Shown piece after piece: positions 55,248 through 63,721 of a stretch of 64,000 nt of DNA. Origin of the DNA: Desulfosporosinus sp. FKB (GTDB taxonomy: Bacteria > Bacillota > Desulfitobacteriia > Desulfitobacteriales > Desulfitobacteriaceae); NCBI RefSeq assembly GCF_002196705.1, contig NZ_NADJ01000040.1, positions 248,001 to 312,000 on the forward strand, in the 5' to 3' direction. A program made the position numbers and the translations under genes. Under the pieces are notes generated by a model, which saw nothing but the letters and a program-made list of their open reading frames with translations, was not told the origin of the DNA and did no database searches. Numbering within the stretch: position 1 is the stretch's first letter; every line of letters starts with the position of its first letter.

Positions 55248-56330
55248 TTACTCTTCCAGCTTTCGAAACTGTAAAGGAGTAAAACCGGTGTAATTCTTAA
55301 ATAGTCGGCAAAAATAATCCGGACTGCTGTAGCCAAGTTTTTCACTCACTTCATAGTTCTTATATTTGCCGGTTCCAAGCAAGTGCTTGGCATATTCCAT
55401 TTTGACCTTTGTAGAGTAATCATTAAAGTTCACTCCAATTTTTTGTTTAAAAACCTTCCCTAGATAGTCTTTGCTCACGTGGACTTCATGGGCAATTGAC
55501 TCGAGGGTAAGATCATCGCCTAGATGATCAATTAAGTATTGGCAGGCTTTTCTGAGCATACTGTCTCTCTGATGAAGCTCATATTTCTTTATCACATTGA
55601 CCGACTCTTTAATGCGGTCCAGAAACTCCGATTTCAGTGCATACAAAGAATGGGTATCCTGAAGAACATGGTCAAAAGCCTCGTTTTCAACCTTCTGGAG
55701 CCAGGAGTATTCCTGAAATATGGTTCCGGTTAAGTTTAAAAGCATGATTTCCAGTAACTTGGCCGTCTTAAACAGGTCTTGATCTAGTAACTTACTTAAA
55801 TCCGCAAAAGCCATTTCCGCTTCAGTCAATGCTCCCCAATTTCCTTGGAGGATAAAATCTGCAATTCGCTCTTCTCGATTTTTAGGGTAAAAGAGAGTCA
55901 GGCTTTCTTCAATCAGTCTATGTTCTTCCTCAGCCCTTATTCTTTGTTGGTTTCTTTCCTCCAAATATTCTTTCGTTCTTTGTAAAGCTTCGCTGAGAAT
56001 CTCATCCTCCAGTGGTTTGGTCATATAATCAAAGGCCCCTAAGCGTATTCCTTGTTTGGCATATTCAAAATCGCTGTGCGTACTCAACAAAATGGTACAA
56101 ATATCCCATTTCCGCTCCCGCAGTTCGCTGAGAAACTCTATCCCGTCCATCCCCGGCATCCTTATATCAGTTATGACAAGATCAATTTGACAATTTCCCA
56201 GTTTTCGCAAGGCTTCTTTGCCGTCACAAGCCTCTTCTTGCATTTGAAATCCATAATCCGCCCAATTTCTATATCTCCTTAACATGTACCTTACGGCTTT
56301 ATCATCATCAACAATTAAGACTTTAAACAC
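55248..56330 (-). CDS. Response regulator with AraC-type output (YesN-like)
   Basis: About 360 residues. Receiver domain at the N-terminus: VDDDKAVRYMLR (acidic pocket), DLVITDIRMPGMDG (phosphoacceptor Asp) and FDYMTKPL (Lys). The C-terminal 100 residues are two AraC helix-turn-helix units (LTLESIAHEVHVSKDYLGKVFKQKIGVNFNDY, then YEVSEKLGYSSPDYFCRLFKNYTGFTPLQFRK). It starts with GTG behind AGGAGG. It follows the hybrid kinase by 17 bases and precedes urtA, so it likely activates the urea genes. Confidence 0.9.
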   Translation of the reverse strand: MFKVLIVDDDKAVRYMLRRYRNWADYGFQMQEEACDGKEALRKLGNCQIDLVITDIRMPGMDGIEFLSELRERKWDICTILLSTHSDFEYAKQGIRLGAFDYMTKPLEDEILSEALQRTKEYLEERNQQRIRAEEEHRLIEESLTLFYPKNREERIADFILQGNWGALTEAEMAFADLSKLLDQDLFKTAKLLEIMLLNLTGTIFQEYSWLQKVENEAFDHVLQDTHSLYALKSEFLDRIKESVNVIKKYELHQRDSMLRKACQYLIDHLGDDLTLESIAHEVHVSKDYLGKVFKQKIGVNFNDYSTKVKMEYAKHLLGTGKYKNYEVSEKLGYSSPDYFCRLFKNYTGFTPLQFRKLEE

Positions 56331-56347
56331 CTGCCTAACCTCCTTGT

Positions 56348-59053
56348 CTAGGCTGTCGAGGCCGCACCCTTTTGAGTTAAAACTTTCTTTAGCTGAACTG
56401 CGGCCTCTTCAAAATTGTACGTGAAAATTGTTTCACTCAGTTGGTTATAGTCCTGACTACTCAACCCTGACTTCAGAAAAGACTGACAAGCTGCAAACAC
56501 AGTCGTCGCTTCAGCATCCCCTTCTTCCAGAAGCTTAACAAGTCTATCCAGCTCGTTATAAACAGTTTTATTTCTTACAGAAAATTCTTCTGCATCTAGG
56601 GGGGAGTCAGCAACAAACTGAGCTGCAGCTTTTAAAGTTGCTGCCAAGACTTTGGCATACTGATTTATTTCTTGAGCCATCATCTCTTCATTTCGGCTGC
56701 CTAGAGCATTTTCTAAGCGCAGGGATACTTCGTTCAGTTTCCTTGCTCCAATAGTTGCTGAAATTCCCTTAAGTGTGTGGATCAGTATTTTGGCTTCAGC
56801 AAAATCCCCCTTTGTCAAAAGTAAACTTAATTGATTATGATCATTTTTATGGGTAGCCAGGAATCTCTCCAGGATATGCTTATAGCCTTCCCGCTTGCCT
56901 TGTAAGCGCGCCAGGACACTTTCAAAATCGATCCATGTATCCGAATTATCTTCTTCTGTTACGGCTTGTTCCGCCAATCCGCTCGATTCAATCGATTCAG
57001 TTGATCCTTGGTACAGAAAGTTTCTTAACTCTTCAATCAGTTTCCCAGGGTTTAGGGGCTTCGTTAAGTAGCCGCTCATTCCTGCCGATTTGGCCCTTTC
57101 AGCAACCCCCTCAACAGCATCTGCCGATAAGGCGATAACCGGCGGAGCATCTATACCTTTAAGTTCTAAGATACGCCGGGCCGTTTCATAGCCATCCATT
57201 TCAGGCATTCGAATATCCATCAAAATGACATCATAACGGGTTCTTGCGGCCAGGGATACTGCATCAAAACCGCTCTGAGCTGTGTCAACTTCAAACCCAA
57301 GGTTTTCGAGAATCTCTTGGGTCATTTGTAAATTTATTTGATTATCCTCCGTCAATAGAAGTTTTTTAGCAGCAAACAGCCGCGAGTTTAGTTTTTCGCT
57401 TTGAGAAGATGCCGCTACATAACCGGCGATTTCTAATTTTGCCGTAAACCAAAAGGTTGATCCTTTTCCCGTTCTACTACGGACACTAATTTCCCCCGCC
57501 ATGAGGCTGACAATTTTTTTGCATATAGCCAGCCCTAAGCCGGTTCCCCCATACTTTCGGGAAGTAGAGGCATCCCCTTGGGTAAATACCTCAAACAAAT
57601 GCTTCATTTGTTCCTCAGGTATGCCTACTCCAGTGTCAGAAATACTAAAACGAAGGTAAACCTGGCTGCCGCCGCTTTTTATAACTTCAACTAAAACTTC
57701 CAATTTTCCCTTGTCCGTAAACTTAATTCCATTGGATAAGAGATTTAAAAGAACTTGCTTGAGTCTTGTCACATCCCCTTTTACATAGCGCGGAACATCC
57801 CCTTGTATTTCACAGTGAAAACTTAAGCCTTTGTGCTGAGCTTCAAGTTCAAACAAACTGCATATCTCCCTGACTGTCTCGTATAGGTTGAATTCCACAA
57901 CTTCGAGAATCATCCGGCCGGCTTCAATCTTAGAAAAATCAAGAATTTCATTAATAATCCCCAATAGGCTCTTAGCTGCCATATTTACATTTTGCAGGTA
58001 TTGCTTCTGTTTGAGCGTAAATTCGGTATGATCAAGTAAATAGAGATAACCAATAATTGTATTCAGCGGCGTCCTTATCTCATGACTCATATTGGCCAAA
58101 AATTCACTTTTAGCATTATTAGCTTTTTCGGCTTCTTCTTTAGCAGTTTTCATTTTTTCTTCGGCGTGTTTTCGCTTGACTAATTCCTCCTGAAAGGACC
58201 GGTATAAGTCATTAAAGGTATTGGCAAGCAATCTGAGTTCCAGGGAGCCTTCCGCCAACAAGCTGAAGTTTTCCTTGTTAAAGGAAAATACTTTTAACAA
58301 TTCGGTATAATTCCTGATGGGAAACGTCACCTGTGTAAAGAGAATTCGCAGCAATACCGCAACCGCACCAATAATAATAACTGCTAAGATTGCCTGCAGG
58401 ATCGCTGCCCTTTGGGTGGCATTCCGGGCACTTTCCAATTCTGCTTCCAAGCGGGTATTCATAATCTGCTGGAATTTGTCGATGGGGTCCATAATGCTCC
58501 GCTTGTCGGCATCGTATTTAGCATCAAACATGATGTCCCGTGCTTTAGCCAGCTTTTCCTCAGCACTCAGCTTTTGATCTTCGGCACTTAAACTGTAGGA
58601 AGCCACTTCTGGCGGCATTTGCGCCTCCGGTTCCTGCAAGGCATTAAGTACAAGCCGCATGGAATGTCTTTCCGTGTTCACCAGGGCATCTGAATTCTTT
58701 TTCGCCTCAGCCAACAAGGCCATTTCTTCACTGGGAGAGTGTAGTTCCGCCAGCCGAGAGATTACATGATCCCGTGTTTTGGTAACGTTGATCTCCTCCC
58801 AGTATTTGTTCATATGAGTCTTATCATTGGTTACCGCATACTTGCGCGCTTCATCCGTTAAATAATCCGAAGCATTGGCTAAATCAATGCCCAGTTGTTT
58901 AAATTCTGTTCTTCTTTTTTCGGCATTCTGTTCATCTTTAATGCTTGAACTCATGTAAACAACACTGCTTCCCAGCAGGATCGCAATTAGAAAAAAGATT
59001 CCTACCATTAAGGCACTAATTGTCGATTGTTTGATGATAATTTTTGATGGCAT
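56348..59053 (-). CDS. Hybrid sensor histidine kinase with receiver and HPt domains
   Basis: About 901 residues. Two membrane helices (near residues 15-35 and 225-250) bracket an extracytoplasmic helical sensor of about 190 residues. Then HAMP-like and coiled-coil regions, the phosphoacceptor FLANMSHEIRTPLNTIIG, ATP-binding domain (NLLSNGIKFTD, GGTGLGLAICK), a receiver domain (LTEDNQIN, VILMDIRMPEMDG, GYLTKPL) and a C-terminal HPt domain (HTLKGISATIGARKL). This is a full phosphorelay chain. Its output is probably the adjacent AraC-type regulator. ATG at 59053 has GGAG upstream; a TTG at 59068 is possible. The ligand is unknown; urea or a nitrogen signal is inferred from context only. Confidence 0.9.
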   Translation of the reverse strand: MPSKIIIKQSTISALMVGIFFLIAILLGSSVVYMSSSIKDEQNAEKRRTEFKQLGIDLANASDYLTDEARKYAVTNDKTHMNKYWEEINVTKTRDHVISRLAELHSPSEEMALLAEAKKNSDALVNTERHSMRLVLNALQEPEAQMPPEVASYSLSAEDQKLSAEEKLAKARDIMFDAKYDADKRSIMDPIDKFQQIMNTRLEAELESARNATQRAAILQAILAVIIIGAVAVLLRILFTQVTFPIRNYTELLKVFSFNKENFSLLAEGSLELRLLANTFNDLYRSFQEELVKRKHAEEKMKTAKEEAEKANNAKSEFLANMSHEIRTPLNTIIGYLYLLDHTEFTLKQKQYLQNVNMAAKSLLGIINEILDFSKIEAGRMILEVVEFNLYETVREICSLFELEAQHKGLSFHCEIQGDVPRYVKGDVTRLKQVLLNLLSNGIKFTDKGKLEVLVEVIKSGGSQVYLRFSISDTGVGIPEEQMKHLFEVFTQGDASTSRKYGGTGLGLAICKKIVSLMAGEISVRSRTGKGSTFWFTAKLEIAGYVAASSQSEKLNSRLFAAKKLLLTEDNQINLQMTQEILENLGFEVDTAQSGFDAVSLAARTRYDVILMDIRMPEMDGYETARRILELKGIDAPPVIALSADAVEGVAERAKSAGMSGYLTKPLNPGKLIEELRNFLYQGSTESIESSGLAEQAVTEEDNSDTWIDFESVLARLQGKREGYKHILERFLATHKNDHNQLSLLLTKGDFAEAKILIHTLKGISATIGARKLNEVSLRLENALGSRNEEMMAQEINQYAKVLAATLKAAAQFVADSPLDAEEFSVRNKTVYNELDRLVKLLEEGDAEATTVFAACQSFLKSGLSSQDYNQLSETIFTYNFEEAAVQLKKVLTQKGAASTA

Positions 59054-59068
59054 TTGACTCATCTCCAA

Positions 59069-59187
59069 TGAACTCGTTCAGCTAAAGCTGAACATCGAGA
59101 CTTCGTTGGGGGACTCTACCCCCACCGAAGCAGAGTACGGGGGACCCACTCCCACTTACAAGAAGTGGGAGTCTTACGATTGGATAA
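59069..59187 (+). repeat. Miniature IS200/IS605-like palindromic element, copy 3
   Basis: About 119 bp. Small hairpin GTTCAGC/GCTGAAC at 59076-59093 (loop TAAA), an internal TGGGGG/CCCCCA stem-loop around ACTCTA, and large hairpin ACTCCCACTT/AAGTGGGAGT at 59148-59172. Relative to copy 2, the third pair is T-A instead of C-G: both arms changed. The small-hairpin end lies 16 bases before the kinase start codon. Confidence 0.65.
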
Positions 59188-59192
59188 AAAAA

Positions 59193-59232
59193 GCAACGGA
59201 GCGAGTTTGATCCTTCAAACAGGCTCCGTTGC
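59193..59232 (-). terminator. Terminator-like hairpin in hybrid-kinase leader
   Basis: GCAACGGAGC pairs perfectly with GCTCCGTTGC, with an inner GTTTGA/TCAAAC stem. On the minus strand seven T follow directly. No minus-strand gene ends just upstream, so if the kinase promoter lies to the right it sits in the kinase leader as a possible attenuator. Confidence 0.7.
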
Positions 59233-59403
59233 CTTAATACCCAATAGGTTAAATGTATTATATAATAGAATTAGACCCTAAGCAAGGACCGCTTTAGCCT
59301 CTGACTTGTTTTACCGGCTCGAACTTGCCTTATTAGTTATCACTTGTTTTAGCAGAACCCTTCCTTTAGAATTTTACTATCAAATCAATTGGAGCTGGTC
59401 TTT

Positions 59404-60495
59404 TTGGATTTTACCCAAGCAATGAATCAACCAGAAATCCTCCTGGTGGACGATACACCGGAACATATTGAAACGGCTGTAATGATGCTGCGGGAAAGCA
59501 ACTTTAAAGTGCGCATCGCTACCAAAGGGAGTATTGCTTTTAAGTTAATTGAGCAGCATCCTCCGGATCTTATCCTCTTAGATGTCTACATGCCGGAAAT
59601 GGATGGCTTCGACATCTGCCGAATTCTTAAAACCGAAAGTGATTTTAGCTATATTCCCATTATTTTTCTGACATCCAGCAATGATGCGGAAAGTATTAAA
59701 AAAGGATTTGAACTCGGTGCCCAGGATTATGTCGTTAAGCCTTTTAATACTTCAGAACTTCTTGCTCGAGTCCATACCCATATCAAGCTTAAAAAACAAA
59801 CAGAATCCTTGATCAAGGCGAATCAAGAACTGGATAGTTTTTGCTATACCGTTGCTCATGACTTAAAAGCTCCGCTGCTCTCCCTCAGAAAACTCACAGA
59901 ATACCTGGCTTTAGACTACTCAATTCTACTGGATAACGATGGCCTGGAACTAATTGATAACATTCAGCAAAAGTCGCAGGAAGTTGTCAAACTTGTTGAC
60001 CATTTACTTGAGCTCTCAAGAATGAGTGAAATGCCGATGAACATCGAACCTATTAATTTAAAGCAACTATTTAAGAAAGTTTACGACGAGCTCATCAATC
60101 TTGAGCCTCCAAGAAATGTAAACCTTAGGATTAATTATATCCCCTTCATTCAAGGTGACCCAGTCATGATCAAACTCCTCGTTATCAATATTCTCTCCAA
60201 TGCTTTAAAATACACTCGCATTCGCAAAGATGCTTGTATTGATATCTCATCTTCAGAAAATGAGACTGAATATATCATCTCTGTCAGAGACAATGGTGCA
60301 GGCTTTGATATGCGTTATGCTTCACGATTATTTAACGTCTTTCAGCGACTCCATTCGCAAAATGAGTTCGAAGGTTCCGGTGTCGGTCTTGCTATCGTCC
60401 AAAAAATTCTTAAGAGACATCATGGTTTAGCCTGGATGACAGGAAAGGTTGATGAAGGCGCAACGTTTTACTTCAGTTTGCCCAAAACCCAATAA
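59404..60495 (+). CDS. Receiver domain-histidine kinase fusion (soluble)
   Basis: About 363 residues with no membrane helix. A receiver domain at the N-terminus (ILLVDDTPEHIE, LILLDVYMPEMDG, DYVVKPF) is followed by a coiled linker, a phosphoacceptor motif CYTVAHDLKAPLLSL and an ATPase domain (NILSNALKYTR, GSGVGLAIVQK). Such receiver-first kinases act within phosphorelays, for example downstream of another kinase. A TTG at 59404 with GGAG 9 bases upstream is chosen. It is divergent from the hybrid kinase, so it could be part of the same circuit; no output domain is present. Confidence 0.85.
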   Translation: MDFTQAMNQPEILLVDDTPEHIETAVMMLRESNFKVRIATKGSIAFKLIEQHPPDLILLDVYMPEMDGFDICRILKTESDFSYIPIIFLTSSNDAESIKKGFELGAQDYVVKPFNTSELLARVHTHIKLKKQTESLIKANQELDSFCYTVAHDLKAPLLSLRKLTEYLALDYSILLDNDGLELIDNIQQKSQEVVKLVDHLLELSRMSEMPMNIEPINLKQLFKKVYDELINLEPPRNVNLRINYIPFIQGDPVMIKLLVINILSNALKYTRIRKDACIDISSSENETEYIISVRDNGAGFDMRYASRLFNVFQRLHSQNEFEGSGVGLAIVQKILKRHHGLAWMTGKVDEGATFYFSLPKTQ

Positions 60496-60523
60496 AACAA
60501 AAATGCAGCTCTATCAGCCTATA

Positions 60524-60572
60524 GTGAACTTGCGTTAACGAAGGACCCGCCCCCACTTATAGAAGTGGGGGC
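60524..60572 (+). repeat. Palindromic element, deleted copy 4
   Basis: The element's outer end GTGAACT joins directly to the right-end region GTTAACGAAGGA and the large hairpin GCCCCCACTT/AAGTGGGGGC at 60549-60572. The centre and small hairpin are lost. The first pair is G-C here and A-T in copies 1 and 2, a compensatory change. It abuts a displaced dppC fragment. Confidence 0.6.
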
Positions 60573-60703
60573 CGACTTCAATTAGACCTGTCCACAAAGA
60601 AATTCTTGCATCAAAGATCACTCGACTGAAGATGTCCCGGCCAAAATTATCTGTACCTTCCAGTGAGCCGCACTTGGAACCTCAAGCTTGATCGCCGTAT
60701 TTG
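60572..60703 (-). pseudogene. Displaced fragment of a dppC gene
   Basis: 132 bases match 34714-34846 inside dppC with about nine substitutions and one deleted base. On the minus strand part still reads TDNFGRDIFSRVIFDARISLWTG, as in DppC, but the deletion breaks the frame before it. It covers only about 44 codons. It begins at the end of element copy 4 and runs into the 3' end of the zinc-ribbon ORF. Confidence 0.85.
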
Positions 60704-60906
60704 CCTCCGATAAAATTCATATTACAAAATTCGATGTTGTTATTACCTCGTTCTTGAAAGCAATGACATATCCTTACACATTCCGGACATCGGAAATACA
60801 TATAGGTTCTACCGTCGTGAAACGTATGAACCCCTTTCATCTCAAAATTACTAATCTTAATTTTATTGTTACAATGTTGGCACTTGATTTCATAAATAAC
60901 TTCCAT
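60682..60906 (-). CDS. Small zinc-ribbon-like protein, 3' end replaced
   Basis: About 74 residues. Two CxxC pairs (CQHC near residue 10 and CPEC near residue 42), plus an extra CHCF, suggest a zinc ribbon, of a kind common in small Firmicutes proteins. No family named. The ATG follows GGAG. Its last seven codons and stop lie in the displaced dppC fragment, so the original C-terminus is probably lost. Confidence 0.55.
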   Translation of the reverse strand: MEVIYEIKCQHCNNKIKISNFEMKGVHTFHDGRTYMYFRCPECVRICHCFQERGNNNIEFCNMNFIGGKYGDQA

Positions 60907-60971
60907 AATACTCCTATCTTTGACTGGCATACCCTGTTGCTTCCCAGTTCAAAAGGATAGCAAATTCAATT

Positions 60972-62321
60972 CTATCTGCATTTCTCAATGGCTGACTCTA
61001 AAATTTGCAATCCGCTTTCAAGCTGTGCATCAGTAACAACCAATGGGCACAAAAATCTTATGACATTTGCATAAATTCCCGCACTTTCTATGATCAAGCC
61101 GTTTGATGCCGCATACCTCACAATATCCGAAACCAATTTGGAATTAGGGTTCTTACTCTTTTTGTCAGAAACGAATTCAATGCCCATCATACACCCTATA
61201 CCTCTTACGTCGCCAACCTCTTCATAGTTCTCTTTCCACAGGTTGAATTTTTCTTTACATTTTTCAGCAATATCTAGAGAACGGTCACACAAGTTATCCC
61301 GCTCAATAATTTCTATAACCTTTAGGGCAGACGCGCAGGCAATAGGGTTTCCGCCGAAAGTACCTCCGATAATACTGCTTTTAACACCGTCAAAAATTTG
61401 GGCGCTGGCTGTAACGGCGCTAAGTGGAATTCCGCCGGCTATAGATTTTGCAGTTGTTATAATGTCTGGAGCACAACCAGCCTCAGACCAGTAGTTTGAA
61501 ACAAACATCCTGCCCGAACGAGCAAAGCCCGTCTGAACTTCATCGGCAATCATTAGTATACCGTTTTCATCACATATTTTTCGGATAGCCTTGACCCACT
61601 CTAAAGGTGCAGGAATAAAGCCACCCTCTCCTTGCACAGGCTCAAAAACAACTGCGGCCACATATTCTGGCGGTGATGCTTCTTCAAATACTTTTTGAAA
61701 TTTATCCGCATAATAAGCTATTTTCTCTTCTTCCGTATATCCTTGCGGTCCTCTAAATAGATAGGGGAATTCTGCCCGGTATACCCCATCTGGGAATGGA
61801 CCAATACCGAAGGAATAAGCCTTCTTGGAAGTCATAGCAGAAGCAAGCAGGGTTCGGCCATGAAAAGCGCCCGAAAATACGATGATGTTAGGCCGCTTTG
61901 TATAAGACTTAGCAATTTTGACGGCATTTTCAACAGCTTCTGCGCCGGAGTTTACAAACATTGTCTTTCTTTTTTCACCTTTGACGGGGATAATTTGGTT
62001 CATTTTTTCTGCAAGCTTAATATACCCTTCATGAGTCACTATGTTCATCATAGCATGGAAATATTTATCGGACTGTTCTTTGACAGCCTCTATTAGTTCA
62101 GGATGACTGTACCCTATATTCAGTACACCTACTCCTCCAACCCAATCGAGAAAAATATTACCGTCCACATCTTCCAGCATTGCACCTTCCCCTCTGCTGA
62201 TTACGCAGGGATAAATACAGTTTATGGCGCTTGGAACAGCCTCTCCTCTCCTTTCTATTATTGCTTTGGCTTTCGGGCCCGGCAAAGGTGTATTTATTTT
62301 TGGCAAAGCATCTCTAAGCAT
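60972..62321 (-). CDS. Class III aminotransferase (4-aminobutyrate aminotransferase-like)
   Basis: About 449 residues. Pyridoxal-phosphate features are NSGAEAVENAVKIAK, FSGAFHGRT, VVFEPVQGEGGFIPAP, MIADEVQTGFARSGRMF and the Lys of TTAKSIAGGIPLSA. The GabT-like length and the EPVQGEGGF motif suggest transfer of the amino group from GABA, or another omega-amino acid, to 2-oxoglutarate. AAGGAG precedes the ATG. Its neighbour is an iron alcohol dehydrogenase, which could reduce the resulting semialdehyde. Confidence 0.87.
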   Translation of the reverse strand: MLRDALPKINTPLPGPKAKAIIERRGEAVPSAINCIYPCVISRGEGAMLEDVDGNIFLDWVGGVGVLNIGYSHPELIEAVKEQSDKYFHAMMNIVTHEGYIKLAEKMNQIIPVKGEKRKTMFVNSGAEAVENAVKIAKSYTKRPNIIVFSGAFHGRTLLASAMTSKKAYSFGIGPFPDGVYRAEFPYLFRGPQGYTEEEKIAYYADKFQKVFEEASPPEYVAAVVFEPVQGEGGFIPAPLEWVKAIRKICDENGILMIADEVQTGFARSGRMFVSNYWSEAGCAPDIITTAKSIAGGIPLSAVTASAQIFDGVKSSIIGGTFGGNPIACASALKVIEIIERDNLCDRSLDIAEKCKEKFNLWKENYEEVGDVRGIGCMMGIEFVSDKKSKNPNSKLVSDIVRYAASNGLIIESAGIYANVIRFLCPLVVTDAQLESGLQILESAIEKCR

Positions 62322-62436
62322 AATAAATTATCTCCTTAAACTATAAATATTTTTTACGACTCCCATACCGTTTTACAGCACCACTGAGGTAAGGAAAATT
62401 AATATTCCTGGTAGAAAAACCTACGTTGTATACTTT

Positions 62437-63570
62437 TTATAAGGCTTTCCGGTAAATCTTTTTAATTTCTTCCAAACTAAATACAACCGGGTGATTGGCG
62501 ATACCTGCTGCAGAAACTTTCAGGCAATTTTCCGCCATCCAATCCACATCTTCCAGAGTAACTCCTTGCTCGCCCAGGGTCGTTGCTAAATCAATTTTAG
62601 TAAGTAATTCTCTAATTTTCGGTACACAGTCATTTTCATCCTTGCCACCTAAAAGTTTAGAAATAACAGCAAATTTCTCAGGTGCACCACTGATTGATTC
62701 TTCAAAAATTACCGGGGCAAGGGCTGCCAGCCCCCTGCCATGAACAATATTTTTCAAACCGCTTGCAGGATGTTCCATTCCATGCGGTGCTGTAACACCG
62801 GCTGTATTAATAACCATTCCGCCAAGTGTACTGGCGAAACACAGCTGCTCCCAGCTGGCAAGATCTGACGGATCATTATATACCTTGCAAAGGCCATAGG
62901 CACTTAGGCGGATGCCTTCCAAAGCCTGCATTCTGGTCAGCGGTTGCGCTAGAGAGGACAAATACCCCTCCATACAGTGACAAAGGGCATCAAAACCAAC
63001 GCCAGCCAGCGTGGATTTTGGCAGGGTAGTCATAAGCAGCGGATCTATTATGGAACAGGCAGGCACAATGGCCTTACAGCGCAAAGATTTTTTATCCATA
63101 GTTTCCGGATTGGTCATTACGGCAAAACCGTTTCCTTCACTTCCCGTACCGCAAGTGGTCGGTATGGCAATCACAGGCAGGGCTTGATCACTGAGTTTGC
63201 GGCCAAAAACATAGTCATTGATATCACCGCTGTTAACTATTTGAAAGGCAATACCCTTCGCAGCGTCAATACTGCTGCCTCCACCTACGCCGATTACAAC
63301 GTCGCAGCCCTCCGCAGCTGCCAGTGCTGCCCCTTCGTAGATTGTGGTAGTCAAAGGATTCGGGGTGACCTTGTCAAATAAACAAAAGGAAACCTTGTTC
63401 TCTTGCAAAAGTGTTTCAATCTTATGCAAAAGGCCGGAGCGTTTGGTGCTGCTGCCGCCAGTGACGAGCAGAGCGCGCTTGCCCAGTGCCGCCGCTTTTT
63501 CACCAATGGTATCTGATTTTCCGCAACCGAACACGAGATTAACAGGTAAATGGTAATCAAATTCCAACAT
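62437..63570 (-). CDS. Iron-containing alcohol dehydrogenase
   Basis: About 377 residues. Nucleotide motif GVGGGSSIDAAKGIA, then GVGFDALCHCMEGYLS and PHGMEHPASG and VHGRGLA with the Asp and three His metal ligands. It interconverts an alcohol and an aldehyde, or a hydroxyacid semialdehyde. ATG at 63570 has GGAGG 7 bases upstream; the frame is open upstream to 63609. It lies between two class III aminotransferase genes, suggesting a role in omega-amino-acid or polyamine breakdown. Confidence 0.87.
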   Translation of the reverse strand: MLEFDYHLPVNLVFGCGKSDTIGEKAAALGKRALLVTGGSSTKRSGLLHKIETLLQENKVSFCLFDKVTPNPLTTTIYEGAALAAAEGCDVVIGVGGGSSIDAAKGIAFQIVNSGDINDYVFGRKLSDQALPVIAIPTTCGTGSEGNGFAVMTNPETMDKKSLRCKAIVPACSIIDPLLMTTLPKSTLAGVGFDALCHCMEGYLSSLAQPLTRMQALEGIRLSAYGLCKVYNDPSDLASWEQLCFASTLGGMVINTAGVTAPHGMEHPASGLKNIVHGRGLAALAPVIFEESISGAPEKFAVISKLLGGKDENDCVPKIRELLTKIDLATTLGEQGVTLEDVDWMAENCLKVSAAGIANHPVVFSLEEIKKIYRKAL

Positions 63571-63721
63571 AAGTAATCCTCCAAAGGTGCGGGGAGAGAA
63601 GCTCAGCATCCCTCCCCATGATATTTCTGGTTTTGGTGCAAATCTGCTAAGATGTTCTCTTTCTCACATCGACCAAACCTTCCTTAAGATGATCGCACTT
63701 GCCTTAGGGGAGCGTTGATTA

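Larger units (their letters stand above)
59054..59403. other. Divergent intergenic region, 350 bases
   Basis: It separates the minus-strand hybrid kinase from the plus-strand receiver-kinase gene. It holds palindromic element copy 3, a strong minus-strand terminator-like hairpin (59193-59232), and an AT-rich stretch to 59388 where both promoters should lie. No gene seen. Confidence 0.5.

Noticed and set aside
60688-60960. 90-codon plus-strand ORF opposite the zinc-ribbon ORF
   Set aside because: The minus-strand frame has two CxxC pairs and a ribosome binding site; the plus-strand frame has neither.
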